Assembly: GCA_013400115.1 (NCBI GenBank)
Contig: VXBP01005044.1
Coordinates: 1-64,000, forward strand
Direction: 5' to 3'
DNA: 64,000 bases
From: Rhinopomastus cyanomelas
Lineage: Eukaryota > Chordata > Aves > Bucerotiformes > Rhinopomastidae
Below the pieces are notes generated by a model. It saw only the letters and a list, made by a program, of their open reading frames with translations. It did not search any database and was not told where the DNA came from. The position numbers and the translations under genes are program-made. Positions 1 through 11,555 of this stretch are shown here, piece by piece (the stretch's first letter is position 1; each line of letters begins with the position of its first letter).

Positions 1-180
1 TGTGTGATGTCACCGGGGTGTGTGATGTCACCAGGGTGTGTGATGTCACCGGGATGTGTGAGGTCACCAGGTTGTGTGATGTCACCGGGATGTGTGATGT
101 CACAGGGGTGTGTGATGTCACCAGGATGTGTGATGTCACCGGGGTGTGTGATGTCACAGGGGTGTGTGATGACACAGCCT
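1..180 (+). repeat. 18-bp minisatellite of CRE-like sites upstream of a TATA promoter
   Basis: About ten head-to-tail units of 18 bp (core tgtgatgtcaccggggtg with one- or two-base variants), running off the left edge of the window. Each unit carries TGATGTCA, one base from the CRE octamer TGACGTCA; the unit at 57-74 has gaggtca instead and the last one (165-) degenerates to gatgaca. The array ends directly before the TATA box of the compact gene at 265-805. The paralogous promoter at about 17.24 kb has only one or two such sites, so the array has expanded in this copy or continues to the left. Confidence 0.85.
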
Positions 181-187
181 GCCAGAC

Positions 188-194
188 TATAAAA
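188..194 (+). promoter_or_regulatory. TATA box of compact gene copy A
   Basis: TATAAAA followed by a G run, 71 bp before the ATG at 265 and directly after the CRE-like minisatellite. Transcription would be expected to start near 215-225. The paralogous promoter of copy C has tctaaaa at the same place, a weaker TATA. Confidence 0.6.
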
Positions 195-264
195 GGGGGC
201 ACGGGGATGTGGGGGTCAGTTAGTCTGGAGTAGAGCACAGAAGTGTTGGGCTCTGGACACCAAG

Positions 265-805
265 ATGAGTGGCATCATGTTGCTTTTCCTCTGGGCCATG
301 GTGTGGGCTGGACAGCTGGCGCGACAGCTTATAGTAGGTGACGGGGGATCACAGTGCCCAGCACACCGGAGCTCTCCCAGCCACAACACATGGGCATTGG
401 TGGCCAAGGGCCAACACTCACACATTGTCTCTGTTTCTTTTGCAGCAAGAGTGGAAAAAAGCGCGTCATCCTAAAGAAAACAACGAGACGGCACATGGAA
501 CTGCCTCTGTGGAGCAGGGTCGTGGTGCCAGAGAAGAACATAAGGAGAGGGCACCAACACCTCCAAAGAAGAGGCCCTCCCTCGTGAAGGCAGTTCTGAT
601 GACGAACCCTCTGCACAGCAGCACTCAGGCTGCCATGGCAGGGGAGGCACAGAAGAATCTGCACTGCACCTCTTGGTGCAGACCACGAAGAGACAGAGAG
701 AAAACACCTGCCTGCCCTAAGAAGAGGCCCTCCCTCGTGAATAGAGCACTTTCACCACTGCTCAGGGTTTTCTGCCGTGTCCCCAGAGCAACAAAACAAC
801 AGTAG
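265..805 (+). CDS. Compact two-exon gene, copy A: short secreted-type basic protein, family not recognised
   Basis: Exon 1 is 265-333, the intron 334-445 (gtaggt...ttcttttgcag) and exon 2 446-805, joined in phase 0 to about 142 residues. The first 23 residues (start MSGIMLLFLWAMVWAG) look like a signal peptide. Exon 2 is basic and carries two copies of a KKRPSLV motif (APTPPKKRPSLV and TPACPKKRPSLV), spaced by an AGEA segment, and ends ...RATKQQ. AATAAA signals lie at 867 and 898. Using the other possible donor (338) would stop after about ten codons. Near-identical copies lie at 15652-16011 and 17359-17893. It is antisense within the presumed CEP126 intron. I recognise no family; the CRE-like promoter hints at testis expression, which is inference. 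Exon structure is supported by its conservation between copies A and C. Confidence 0.55.
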
Positions 806-866
806 TTTGCTTGTTGATTACTGCTGGGCTGCTTTGAGAAGGCTGCTTTCACAATATTAAGTTATT

Positions 867-903
867 AATAAAAGACTTATTTTCACCCCAAATCCTGAAT
901 AAA
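867..903 (+). terminator. Polyadenylation signals of copy A
   Basis: Two AATAAA hexamers, at 867-872 and 898-903, lie 60-100 bp after the stop codon of copy A. The first is conserved in copy C (17943-17948) and, inverted, in copy D (18398-18403). Confidence 0.6.
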
Positions 904-1324
904 TGCTGTGGTTTCCTTCCTGAACAAGTGCCCATCTTTCATGTAGATTCATGGGGGGCAGGGGAAAAGCCCTTTCTAGCCCAGCGTAAATAGCCCCACC
1001 TCCTGTACACAAGGCAGCACCCACCCTGCGCTCCGCAGGGGAACCGACCACGAGAGATGTCATGGGTAACCAGCACCGCGTGGCCATCAACGGCCTTACT
1101 CCCCTGTCTGCTGCGAGTGGGCTTATCCTGACACGCGCCGTGCGTTGTGAAGAGGGCTGCTGTGCCCTGCTCCACTTGCAGCTCTTCCCCACACTGCAAC
1201 GACGGCACGCAACCCAAAATCTTCCACCGTGCGGGTCAAGAGCCGCTGCGCGCCGCAGTCGGCACCCCTTCCTCCTATCCCCAAAGGATCTACACCATTC
1301 CTCTTTTCACCCCAACACGGGAGG

Positions 1325-1893
1325 TCTAAAGGCGGCTTGGACAATGGGGACTGCTCTCAGGTGGCCCAAGAGCTGTCCCAGTTTGTTCTCAAGCCTGTCC
1401 AGAACTCCCTGCTGGCACCCAGCAAGGTGGCCACAGCAGGGGAGGCAGAGGGAGACCTGTCCTTCCTGCACTACATGGAACCACTCCTGCAGAGGAGAGT
1501 CTCTGCCATCAGAGAGGATGGGGAGAAGGCACCAGCGTCCTCAAAGAAGAGGCCCTCCTGTCTGAGGCACGAGCCAAACAATATGCCCAGCAGTGCTGAG
1601 GCACACAGCCTCCACACGGGGCCAAGGAGGAGGATGTCCTCAAGAAGTGGGGACAGGAGCTACCAGAAAAGCTCTGTGAGAAAGCAGAGTCAGCGCAGCG
1701 GCCAGCGTGCTTTTGTGCCTTCAGAGAGAAGGCGCTGCTGCTCGGGCCCCTCCAGATGGAGGGTGAAGACAGCAAGAGAGAGGAGAAAGTCCCTGAGCAG
1801 CAGGAAAAGGAGGCACATGAAGGGGATCTTGGAAAGTGGGGATGGCTGTGAAGGAGGACCAAGGCCTGCCCCCATTTGTCACACAGCCCGTTG
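1325..1893 (+). CDS. Module M1: long open frame with the same KKRPS motif, probable diverged exon of the family
   Basis: A frame open from about 1229 to the TGA at 1892-1894 without an early ATG, so an exon rather than a complete gene. It contains AGEAEGDL and then EKAPASSKKRPSCL, matching the AGEA...KKRPSLV order of copy A exon 2, and continues in an Arg/Ser-rich stretch. The copy at 16659-17200 differs by a 6-bp in-frame indel (YQKSSVRK versus YQTVRK), which favours this frame being translated, or having been. A second frame over the last 150 bp is acidic (EGEDSKREEKVPEQQEKEA) and is the frame that matches the acidic paralogue at 16074-16400. No start or splice partner is certain. Confidence 0.35.
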
Positions 1894-2111
1894 AGGACTG
1901 CCACGCTGGTTCCCAGGAGGCACCCAGCAGCACTGCCATATGCAGGAGGAGGACTGCTGCACCGGGTGACCTCTGCCGCCTTCTCCTGCCTCCGAGGTTC
2001 CTGCCGATCACGGAACCCCTGCTGTGGAGGAGGCAGTGGAAAGAGGAGGAGCCACACAAAGATGATGAAGTACCAGAAACAGAGCAGGGGAGAGAGGAGA
2101 GACAAGTTTGA
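1893..2111 (+). repeat. Module M2, copy 1 (family-associated duplicated block)
   Basis: About 200 bp starting aggactgccacgctggttcc, found again inverted at 16518-16658 and in the same orientation at 19086-19300. One frame ends in the acidic motif EEEPHKDDEVPETEQ, related to EKEPHEDDEVPEVEP of the acidic gene at 16074-16400. It is part of the same mosaic of duplicated and inverted pieces as M1. Confidence 0.6.
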
Positions 2112-3225
2112 GGAAGAAGGCTTTTGTGGGAGATACATAGGAAATGACCAAAGCCTAGCTTTAAGACCTCTGTCAGCATCTGCACTGAACAAGAGAGGAC
2201 ACTGTCAGAATTAGAACCTTTTAAACAACGTGTGGAACATGCCGCATGAACTTCGCAAGTTATTTTAAATCAGTCTCTAAACACCTGAGAATTGATGCAA
2301 ACTACAGGGAAAAGTGTAAGAAGATGACGTGGAATTTGTAGGGATAAATGAATGGTTCGACAAGTGAAGTCTAGAAAGTTGACTTATAAGACTGGTAAAA
2401 TCTGGACTATTAATATTAGGTGAATATTAGGTGTATTGCTTGTGGCACTACTGTTGGGCCATGTGCTTGCCTATCTGCAAGGGCCCTGCAGAAGGACAGT
2501 AAACACTCCCTTCATTGTAGAAAAATAAAAAGGGGGACAATGTGGGTATTAAGTGGGTTGCAGACAGCTCTGAATTTGACAATTTACAGCTGTGCCCTTG
2601 AAGTGTGTGCAAACTTGGAGGAAGCTGAGGCACCAGAGAGGGGAGCCTGACAAAAGTCTGTATTTCTACTACTAGTTTACTGAACTAACAACTACTAAGC
2701 AAAATAACACAGAAATTTGCTGGTGTAGGGTAAAAAGGAGCTCAATGTAAGCTAAAGATGACGTTGGACAACAAGCAGAAGCAGAATCCTATTCATGTCA
2801 GCAGGAGTATTTTAAAGACTAATTTATAAATAATAATTTATAAATAAAGAATGTATAAATAACACTTTATAAATGTCATTAGCAGGACTATTATAATGAC
2901 CATTTCCAACTAGAGAAAGTCACCAAACAGACCCAAGCATCACATTTCCCATTAGAACAATGACAGTAGTTTTCTTGACTGTTTGTGTAAACAAAGTCCA
3001 GACTACAGTCCCCACGTTTGAAGCACAAATATTTCTGATTTAAAAATATTTATCAGAGAGAAGAAGCTGAGCAGCCCCTAGTGGCAGCAGAAAAACAAGG
3101 GAAAAAAAAGGTGAGGGTTTTTTACAGGACCACAGCATTTTCAAAACACAGGTTCCTGTATTATATGAAGTATGGGGAGCTGATCATCACTTTTAGAACA
3201 ACTCAAAGTAGAAAGGTGTGCATGG

Positions 3226-3490
3226 CTTGTGGCAATTTTCTGACACCCACCCTGCACATATTTATAACCAAAAAGGATCCCAAGAGACTCAAGTTCTCCT
3301 AAAACATCACCATACACTGAAAAAAAAACCACAAAACCAAACCCACCCCATTTCACCTCCTAGAATTACACTGCCATGGCACCTTGTGCTGAGCAGTAGC
3401 CATCAGCAAAGTGGAAACGTAAGCATGACTTGTGAGCCACCAGTTTACATCGAGCTAGCACAACACTGATGTCATGGTTATCTCCTTCAG
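3226..3490 (+). repeat. About 265-bp dispersed repeat, copy 1
   Basis: A block running from gacacccaccctgcaca to gtcatggttatctccttcag. Inverted copies lie at 11325-11555 and 14934-15187. One end merges with CR1-like sequence (aaatatgtgaagggtgggtgtcag), so it may have travelled with a CR1. Confidence 0.7.
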
Positions 3491-3501
3491 AGCCAAGAAT
3501 T

Positions 3502-3870
3502 CATAGAATAGAAGCATTCATAGAATCATTCACGTTGGAAAAGACCCCTGGGATCATCGAGTCCAACCATCCACCCTACTCTGCAAGGTCACTCCTAAAC
3601 CAGATCCCCCACACTACATCTAAGTGACTTTTAAACTTGTCCAGGGATGGGGACTCAACCACCCCCTGGGCAGCCCAGTCCAGGGCCTGACCGCTCTCTC
3701 CAGGAAGAATTTCTTCCTGATGGCCAGTCTAACCCTCCCCTGTTGGAGCTTGAAGCCCTTCCCTCTGGCTCGGTCACTAATTATCTGTGAGAAGAGCCCA
3801 GCACCAACATCTCTACAATGTCCTTTCAGACAGCTGTAGACAGTGATGAGGTCTGACACACAAACCTCAT
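3502..3870 (-). mobile_element. CR1 LINE 3' fragment
   Basis: Begins with the inverted CR1 tail (catagaatcattcacgttgg), followed by the usual ctccctgggcagcc-type body. 5'-truncated. Confidence 0.85.
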
Positions 3871-4390
3871 GTTCACAGAAAGACATGACAGATATCTGAA
3901 TCTCTGAAAACAGTCTTGCAAGCATTTTTAAAAGGTGTCTTGTTTCTGACTGAAAAACGTGTCATTTTACTATTGGTAAGTCTATTTATGAGATACATCA
4001 TTTGTATTACCTATAAGTAATCATTACTAGTAAACCTACATAATCACTATAAATAATGTACTAGTGAGGGACAGTGCTTTGTGCCATCAGCTGCTCTCTA
4101 CTTGGTGCAGACCTATCATTTTGGAGGCACTGAAGAACACTTCTACTGCATGTATGAAATGGAAATAACCTACCTTCAAGTTGCTGTGACGGCGTTTATG
4201 AAGGAGTTGCTGCCTTTTATTCAGGTTCTTCTGGAAGACAGGTTGGTTACTGTCCTCTTCTTTTGTTTTACAATTGCCACCTAGTCTAGATGTCGATGAG
4301 GACGATGTGCTATCTGTGGTTCTTGGGGCAAGGAAATAACCGATTACTTTGGCTTATTTCCATGCATGAACTGTACACTTTTAAATGTAC

Positions 4391-4895
4391 AATCATAGAA
4401 TCATTCAGGTTGGAAAAGATTTAGGATTATCAAGTCCAACCATCAACCCCATTCTACAAGTTCATCCCTAAACCAGATCCCCCAACGCTACAGCTAAGTG
4501 TCTTTTAAACACATCCAGGGATGGGGACCCAACCACCACCCTGGGCAGCCCATCCCAGGGCCTGACCACTCTCTCTGGGAAGAATTTCTTCCTCATGTTC
4601 AGTCTAAAACTCCCTGTTGGAGCTTGAAACCCTTCCCTCTGGTTCTGTCACTTATGACCTGTGAGAAGAGCCCAGCACCAACATCTCTGCAGGGTCCTTT
4701 CAGACAGTTGTAGAGAGCAATGAGGTCTCCTCTAAACCTCCTCTTCCTCGAACTAAACAGCCCCAACTCACTCAGTCTCTCCTCATCAGACTGATTCTCC
4801 AGGCCCTTCCCCAGCTTTTTTTGCACTCAAGCCAGCACCCTGACATCTCCCTTGTACTGAGGTGCCCAAAACTGGACTCAAGTACTCAAGGTGTG
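4391..4895 (-). mobile_element. CR1 LINE 3' fragment
   Basis: Inverted CR1 tail aatcatagaatcattcaggt at 4391, then the body up to ggtgcccaaaactggactc. Confidence 0.88.
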
Positions 4896-6229
4896 GCAAT
4901 GTTCTTTTCCAAAAGCATGCCTCATCAACCAGTGCCAGGCAGGTGAAGGACAGCTACACCATGTGTAACTACAGGTTGTGCTCTGAGTAGTAGGAAAACA
5001 GTCCAGCACTTTCCATGTTAAACCTTCTGTTATTTATAACTAGTCAGACTTTTCAAACTGAGTTGCTGGGTGAGTGCCTCAGGCTGAATTAATCTGGAAA
5101 ATGTCAGCCAACGGTTTGGTCATTTGCAGAAATGGAACATGAAGGTTTGCTTTGTTTTTTTAAAGTAAACCAACACAACAAGTTAAATGGCCTTTATTTT
5201 TTTCCATCAGGTTGGCTTATGTAGGGAATAACTGTGTTCTGACGCGGTTAGATAGTCCCTTACTTCAAATGGCCAGAAGGAATTGTTGCTGATGGCCCTA
5301 CTGAGCAAATCTGAACGGTGCTGCCACACGGTACCTACACACACCTCCTCCTCCTCTACTGACTACCTGGCAGAGCTGTTCCTAGCTGGAGATGCTTCTG
5401 ATCCACCCCAGGATGTCACAGGCCTTTTTGGCCACGAGGGCCCATTGCTTGCTCCTGGTCATCCTGCTGTCCACCACAACCTCCAGACCCCTTTCTCTAT
5501 GCTGCTCTCCAACAGGTTAAGTCCCCAACCTATCCTGGTACCTGGGGTTGTTCGTCCCCACAAGCAAGACACTACAGGTTCATTACATTTCCCCCCCCCC
5601 AAACTCTCCAGGCTGTAGGAACACAACACTCATTAGTAGTTTCAGGCTTGTTTTCCCCTCTGCCAGAGGCAGTAACATGTCTCCATTGCTTCAGTCATGT
5701 CTTTTACAACTTTCTAAGCACTGACATGGAAAATTCTAGAACCTTATAAAATTCAGCTATATCCAGTTGGGTCTACTGGAAAACTTAACACAATATTCAC
5801 TTCTGCACTTGAAATGGAACTGACAATGAATCCCATACATTCTGCATCTGAGGGAGGGTAAATTGGAAAGGTTTTTGGTTTAAGTGCTGGTGGAAGTGCA
5901 AGATGAGACATAAACACAGAGAAGGATCTACTATCTCTGAGTTGGTTATTAGCTATCCCAAAGTTCCCATTTAAAGGGATTATGTTTTTAAAACTTTACA
6001 CCACTGAATCAGTGAATTTGTAAGAATGTGCAGCTTTGAGAACCTTCTCAAAATGCTTTTCTGTACCAATGCTAACTCTGATCGAATGATTTGCAAGAAA
6101 TTTGCTTGTCCTGAAAGAGAATTTTGTAAAATTTTTGGAAATTAATTCTTTTTGCTTTATTATCACATTGCAAATATTCATTACATTTCCCACTCAGTTG
6201 AAATTGTAGGTTATATAGAATAGAACTAG

Positions 6230-6590
6230 AGAATCACAGAATCATTCAGGTTGGAAAAGACCCCTGGGATCATTGAGTCCAACCATCAATTCTACTCTAC
6301 AAGGTCACCCCTAAACCAGATCCCCCCAACACTACATGTAAGTGTCTTTTTAAGCTCATCCAGGGATGGGGACTCAGCCACTGCCCTGGGCAGCCCGGTC
6401 CAGAGCCTGACCACTTTCTCCAGGAAGAATTTTTTCCTGATGTCCAATCTAACCCTCTCCTGATGTCTAACCCTCTCCTCTTGGAGCTTGAAGCCCTTCC
6501 CTCTGGTTCGGTCACTAGTGACCTGGGAGAAGAGAGCAGCATCAAGACCTCTAAAGTGTCCTTTCAGATAGTTGTGGAAAGTGAAATATA
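6230..6590 (-). mobile_element. CR1 LINE 3' fragment
   Basis: Inverted tail cagaatcattcaggttgg, with an internal short duplication (taaccctctcctgatgtc). Confidence 0.85.
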
Positions 6591-7319
6591 AGATAAAATT
6601 GCAGGTAAAATGTAAAGGAACATAAAGGATGGCAACAGGAAAGAAGATAATGGGATGAATCATAGAATCATGAGGGATTGGCAGGGACCTCTAACTAAAC
6701 TCCCCTTGGATGTCAAAAGGGAAAAATCTGGATGAGAATAAGAAAGAATCTAGGCAGAGAAGACTTTAAAAGTCATGGAACTATGGGTGGTTTGATAAGC
6801 ACAACAATGTGAGTCAGGGAAAAGGTTTAGATCATCTCCGTTTATCCAACGGATGCAAACAGCTCAAGGATGTTTCACAATGCTCTTTCTTTGGAACAGT
6901 TCACAGAACTGCTTGCTTTGCCCCACCAGAAATGGCCTACCATGTGTTACACAGGAATTGTTGGCTGTTTTATGAACTTCCTTTCTGTTTTATGAAAAAT
7001 TGTTGGCTGTTTTATGACTTCCTTTGATCATCAGCATAAACACAACCTCTTACCTGGTTTTGTTCTTGCTGGGCAAGCACTGTCCTGGTGTTAAAACAGA
7101 TCCTTTGGTTTGTCTGGGAGCTTCTTCTAGCTGACAAGCTGCTTTTGTCTGGGCTAGAGGGATTAGAGTAAAAGGCACAATGGAAAATACGTTTCACACA
7201 TTGGAATACTTTGCCATAAATGGTTTGGTTAAACTTTGGAAGTTTGGAAGCCTGAATCCAGACTGGTGCAAGACACGGAGTGGTGTAGCATCATTGGTAA
7301 GTGTTTAATGCCTGTTACT

Positions 7320-7685
7320 GATTGAAGGAGCTGGGGCTCTTTAGCTTGGAAAGAAGGAGGCTGAGGGGTGACCCCATGAATGTTGATAAACATGGAAAGG
7401 GTGGGCGTCAGGAAGGTGCAGCCAGGCTCTGCTCAGGGGCACCCAATGGCAGGACGAGGGGCAGCGGGTGTGAGCTGGAGCAGAGGAGGTTCCTCATCAG
7501 TGTGAGGAGGACCTTCTTCATGGTGAGGGTGACAGAGCCCTGGAAGGGGCTGCCCAGGGAGGGTTGTGGAGTCTCCTTCTGTGGAGACATTTAAACTACC
7601 TAGATGTTAAATCAACCACTCCCTAGTAGGAGGACCAGATGATCAGCAAGAGGGATGATTCATGAGTGTCCAGGGTTGGACCTAT
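7320..7685 (+). mobile_element. CR1 LINE 3' fragment
   Basis: Sense-oriented CR1 body (ggagctggggctctttagct) with the typical ggaaagggtgggcgtcagga stretch. Confidence 0.8.
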
Positions 7686-8002
7686 AGTAATTTAACACCA
7701 TTTGTGAGTCTGACAACTGCTCAATTGAAAGTTGCTTTGCATATCAGCTACTCAAGCTCCCTCTAATAAAGGAGGACCTGGCTAACTGCTGAGGATGTTT
7801 GTTCCTCATTGAATTATCTGACTCTCCCCACCCATTCAGCAGTTTTGCTACTTGATTTTAGACTGTACTGCTGAAAAAAGGAGGAAGTTAGAAAAAATTC
7901 AGCACTTCATTATTATTCTGCTCATGCACTAAGCTGAAGCTATGGCCTGCAAATAATTTATTGAGGCCAAACTGTAACTTAAATAAGTGGAGAAAGGAGT
8001 TC

Positions 8003-8290
8003 ACAGAATCACAGAACATCAGGGATTGGAAGGAACCTCGAAAGATCTTCTAGTCCCATCCCCCTGCCAGAGCAGGATCCCCTAGATCAAGTCACACAAG
8101 AACATGTCCAGGTGGGTTTTAAATTCCAATCCCTAATGATTCTATGATTCTACAACACCCACTCTTTCCATGTTTATCAACATTCATGGGGTCACCCCTC
8201 AGTCTCCTTTTTTGCAAGCTCAAGAGACCCAGCTCCCTCAGCCTTTCCTCCTAGGGCAGATGTTCCCTCTTCCTTCATCAAGTTCACACA
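8003..8290 (-). mobile_element. CR1 LINE fragment, rearranged
   Basis: Inverted tail acagaacatcagggattgga. At about 8130-8150 a short piece of CR1 3' end reads in the opposite sense (ccctaatgattctatgattc), so two fragments are joined. Confidence 0.75.
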
Positions 8291-8854
8291 AACAAAAGGT
8301 GCTGCCTCTCCCACGTAGCTGTAGTAGAGTAGTAGAGTGCAGTAGAAAGTGTCAGAGGCAGAACTGCTGTAAAGAAAAACCATGAAAAAATTGTGATTAT
8401 ACTACTCCATAGTCTGGGCTCTGAGTAGAGCACTGAAGAAGCCCTAAACCAGCTCTCTTCTATTTTGTTATTTTAATTTGACATTTGATCTTGAAGTCAG
8501 AGACATTACCTCACAGCTGGCACAACTGCAGTTGGGAGAGGAAATCAGCTAAAGAATACTTAAGCAATATACCATATCTTGAGAGTTTCAACATTGGAAA
8601 CTTGACTGGAAATCAGACTTGGCGCTGCTGCTAACAACTCCTGCCAGCCTGCACCGATTCCAAGAAAGCAGGAACTGAGTGAAGGGATCACTCCTACCCA
8701 GCAGCAAGAGAGCAGCTTACAGAGCTGACTACTTCATCAAAAGTTATGTAATGCACTAATATATACCAGGGCTGCTTTTATTCAGTGATAAACTAAATGC
8801 ACATTCTTGAACTGGATGATCCTGTGGTCCCTTCTAACCCTGACTGACCGTATG

Positions 8855-8942
8855 ACTTGGTCTGGGTGATCCTGCTGTGGCAGGGGGATTGGACTGGATG
8901 ATCTTTCAAGGTCCCTTCCAATCCCTAATGATTCTGTGAAAT
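8855..8942 (+). mobile_element. CR1 LINE 3' tail
   Basis: ggattggactggatgatctt followed by the CR1 end ccctaatgattctgtga. Confidence 0.8.
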
Positions 8943-9039
8943 ACATCACATCATGATTTGTAGGGAAAAATAAAGTGTTTGTTGTTTTTAATTCCCTCTG
9001 CCCAATGTTGTTGTACGCATCATATCCAGGCTTCTCAGA

Positions 9040-9605
9040 GCATCATAGAATGGAATCATCATGGCTGGAAAGGACCTCCAGGATCATCAAATCCAGCCTT
9101 TGTCCCAGTATCTCCCTAACCATGTTGTCAAGTGCTACATCTACTCATTTTTTAAACACCTCCAGAGATGATGACTCCACCACCTCTCTGGGCAGCCTGT
9201 TCCAGCGTCTGACCACTGTCTCAGGAAAGAACTTCTTCCTGAGATCCAATCTAAACCTTCCCTGAGCAACTTGAGGCCATTTGCTCTCATCCTATCATTA
9301 CTAATTTGGGAGAAGAGACCAGCACCAGCCTTGCTACAACTCCTTTTAGGCAGCTGTGGAGAGCAATAAGGGTCTCTCTCAGCCTCCTCTTCTCTAGACT
9401 AAATAGCTCCAGTTCCCTCAGCCAACCTCCAACTCTACCTTCCAGCTCAGCAGATTGAATACCATGAGGAGAGCTGGTCTGATTATTAAAGATTGAGACA
9501 AAGGCAGCATTAAGTACCTCAGCCTTTTCCTCATCCTTGTTAATGATGTTCCCCCTCACATCCAAGGATGGAGACTCTCTCTGGTTCTTTTTTTGTTGTA
9601 AATAT
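9040..9605 (-). mobile_element. CR1 LINE fragment reaching into ORF2
   Basis: Inverted tail at 9040. The far end translates on the minus strand to DEEKAEVLNAAF, the CR1 ORF2 segment before the reverse transcriptase, joined after an internal deletion. Confidence 0.8.
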
Positions 9606-9777
9606 ATTTGTAAAAACACTTTCTATCATCTCTTGCAGCAGTTCCGGCTGAGCTTTAAGTTCTGCTTGTGTTAACTCAGTGATTAGAGTGAATGGTTCTG
9701 TCTGCCTCACTTCTATTCTGTTAACACAAAATACTTGTTATTTGTTGTGAATAACAGTTCAATTGTAATTTACAAAC

Positions 9778-9923
9778 CTATTGCCTTGTCCTGAGTAAAA
9801 GACGGATGAACACGCAGAAACTTCTCAGTTGCCTCCTGAAATTTAGTCTTTCTCTGCAGCAGAATTTCTTCTCTCAATCTTAGTTGTTTTTCTTCTTCTT
9901 GCTTTCGTCTTGCTTCAAATGCT
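9778..9923 (-). CDS. CEP126: CEP126 exon 3 (partial gene)
   Basis: A 146-bp exon with acceptor tttttaaaaacag and donor ATAG|gtttgt. Continuing from exon 2 in phase 2 it gives RAFEARRKQEEEKQLRLREE and then ILLQRKTKFQEATEKF, which I recognise as the N-terminal charged coiled-coil of the centrosomal protein CEP126, a protein of microtubule organisation and primary-cilium formation. It ends in phase 1. Later exons, including the large central one, are not in the window and should lie to the left. Confidence 0.9.
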
Positions 9924-10147
9924 CTGTTTTTAAAAAGCAGACATAGAGAATCCCTATGATTTCTAATTCGAGTTACCAAAACATTAGTAACTTTAGTAAT
10001 TTTTAATCTTGCTTGGCCATAAATTAAATGCTATAAACTGCAGCACAACTGAGTTGTTATTGTTTGTCTGAATGTAAATGAATAGCGAAGAAGAGGCACA
10101 GCATCACCTCCTTGTCTTTTAGCCTCAGCCAGAGATTTGATCCCTAG

Positions 10148-10240
10148 AGAATCATAGAATCACAGAACATTAGGGATTGGAAGGGACCACAAAAGATCAC
10201 CCAGTCCAACCTCCCTGCCACAGCAGGATCCCCTAGATTT
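10148..10240 (-). mobile_element. CR1 LINE 3' fragment
   Basis: Inverted tail cagaacattagggattggaa, then ccctgccacagcaggatccc. Confidence 0.8.
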
Positions 10241-11027
10241 TAGCTTTTTTCAGTTTGAGGAAGCTCAGAGCTCTCATAGCTCAAGTCCTACTAAGGCTGG
10301 TGTCATGTCCGCTGAGTTAACCTCCCACAGAAACATATCCAGGAGGTTTTTCACTCATGTTAAAATCTGACATAGAAATCTGCAATATTTGACATCTTTA
10401 TCCTGATTACAGGAATAGGAAAATCATAGCAGAAGGAGCAGACTTGCTTATCCTAGTAAGTACTTCAGTGCTTTAAACACGCTCCTCTTAATCCCCTTAA
10501 TATTTCTAGAAGCTGCTCAAGAAGGTCTCCAGTTGAACTGTAGCTGTTAAATTCAGACACGTGGGAAATGCTACAGCTTCGGCCCTGGAGTAACTCCAGT
10601 GTCTAACTCCAAAAAGGGAAGAGTAAATTCTGACAGAACCCTTCTGTATTTATTTTTGAAGTGATTTTGGACTAGGACTTTGCTGCACTCTCCCACATTC
10701 CTAATAGCTGGCACTAAAAAAAAGGACTCTTGTTCCATCGAGCTGGAAATGGGCAAGTTCAAATGCTGATGCAAGAGGTCTCTTTCACCACAGCTCTTCG
10801 TGAGCACTATTTGCTTTGGATTAAGACACGAGGGAGAAAAAGGATCTTATTTGAAATATAAGGAAATGCATTATTCAGCGAAGGCCACATCATTAGTTCC
10901 TGACCTCTAGGAATGCAAATGGTGACACCCTAGCGCATTATGTAAAATAAACAGCTTTAGAAATTATGTACAATAAATAGCTTTAGAAATTATGTAAAAT
11001 AAATAGAAATGGGGTGGATTTGGTTTT

Positions 11028-11325
11028 GTGCAGAGGCACAGAACATTGGGGACTGGAAGGGACCTTGGAAGATCATCTAGTCCAATCCCCCAGTCACAGC
11101 AGGATCCCCTAGACCAAGTCACACAGGAACACATCCAGGTGGGTTTTAAACATCTCCAGAGGAGGAGACTCCACAACCTCCCTGGGCAGATCATTCCAGT
11201 GCTCTGTCACCCTCACTGGGAAGAAGTTCCTTCTCAAATTGATGTGGAACCTCCTCTGCTCCAGCTCACACACATTGCCCCTTGTCCTATCAACAGGGAT
11301 TGGAATTCTATGAATTCTTGGCTCT
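11028..11325 (-). mobile_element. CR1 LINE 3' fragment
   Basis: Inverted CR1 beginning agaacattggggactggaag; it continues through the ctccagaggaggagactcca block. Confidence 0.85.
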
Positions 11326-11555
11326 GAAGGAGATAACCATGACATCAGTGTTGTGCTAGCTCGATGTCAATTGGTGGCTCACAAGTCATGCTTAAGTTTC
11401 CACAAGGTGCCATGGCAGTGTAATTCTAGGAGGTGAAATGGGGTGGATTTGGTTTTGTGGTTTTTTTTCAGTGTATGGTGATGTTTTAGGATTGAACTTG
11501 AGTCTCTTGGGATCCTTTTTGGTTATAAATATGTGAAGGGTGGGTGTCAGGGTGT
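11325..11555 (-). repeat. About 265-bp dispersed repeat, copy 2 (inverted)
   Basis: Inverted relative to 3226-3490, lacking about 25 bp in the middle; it abuts the CR1 fragment on its left. Confidence 0.7.

Larger units (their letters stand above)
2200..9777. other. CEP126: Presumed CEP126 intron, no exon recognised
   Basis: Apart from CR1 fragments and family-related duplicated blocks I see no coding exon on either strand. A polypurine stretch followed by TGTGGGTATT at 2530-2545 resembles a retroviral PPT/LTR junction. Segment 2621-2768 recurs at 19305-19450, and 2805-3010 recurs at 14685-14890, both in the same orientation. Confidence 0.5.

Noticed and set aside
4..233. Repetitive reading frames (period six residues) at the left edge
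   Set aside because: They simply translate the 18-bp minisatellite, whose length is a multiple of three; no start context or splice evidence.
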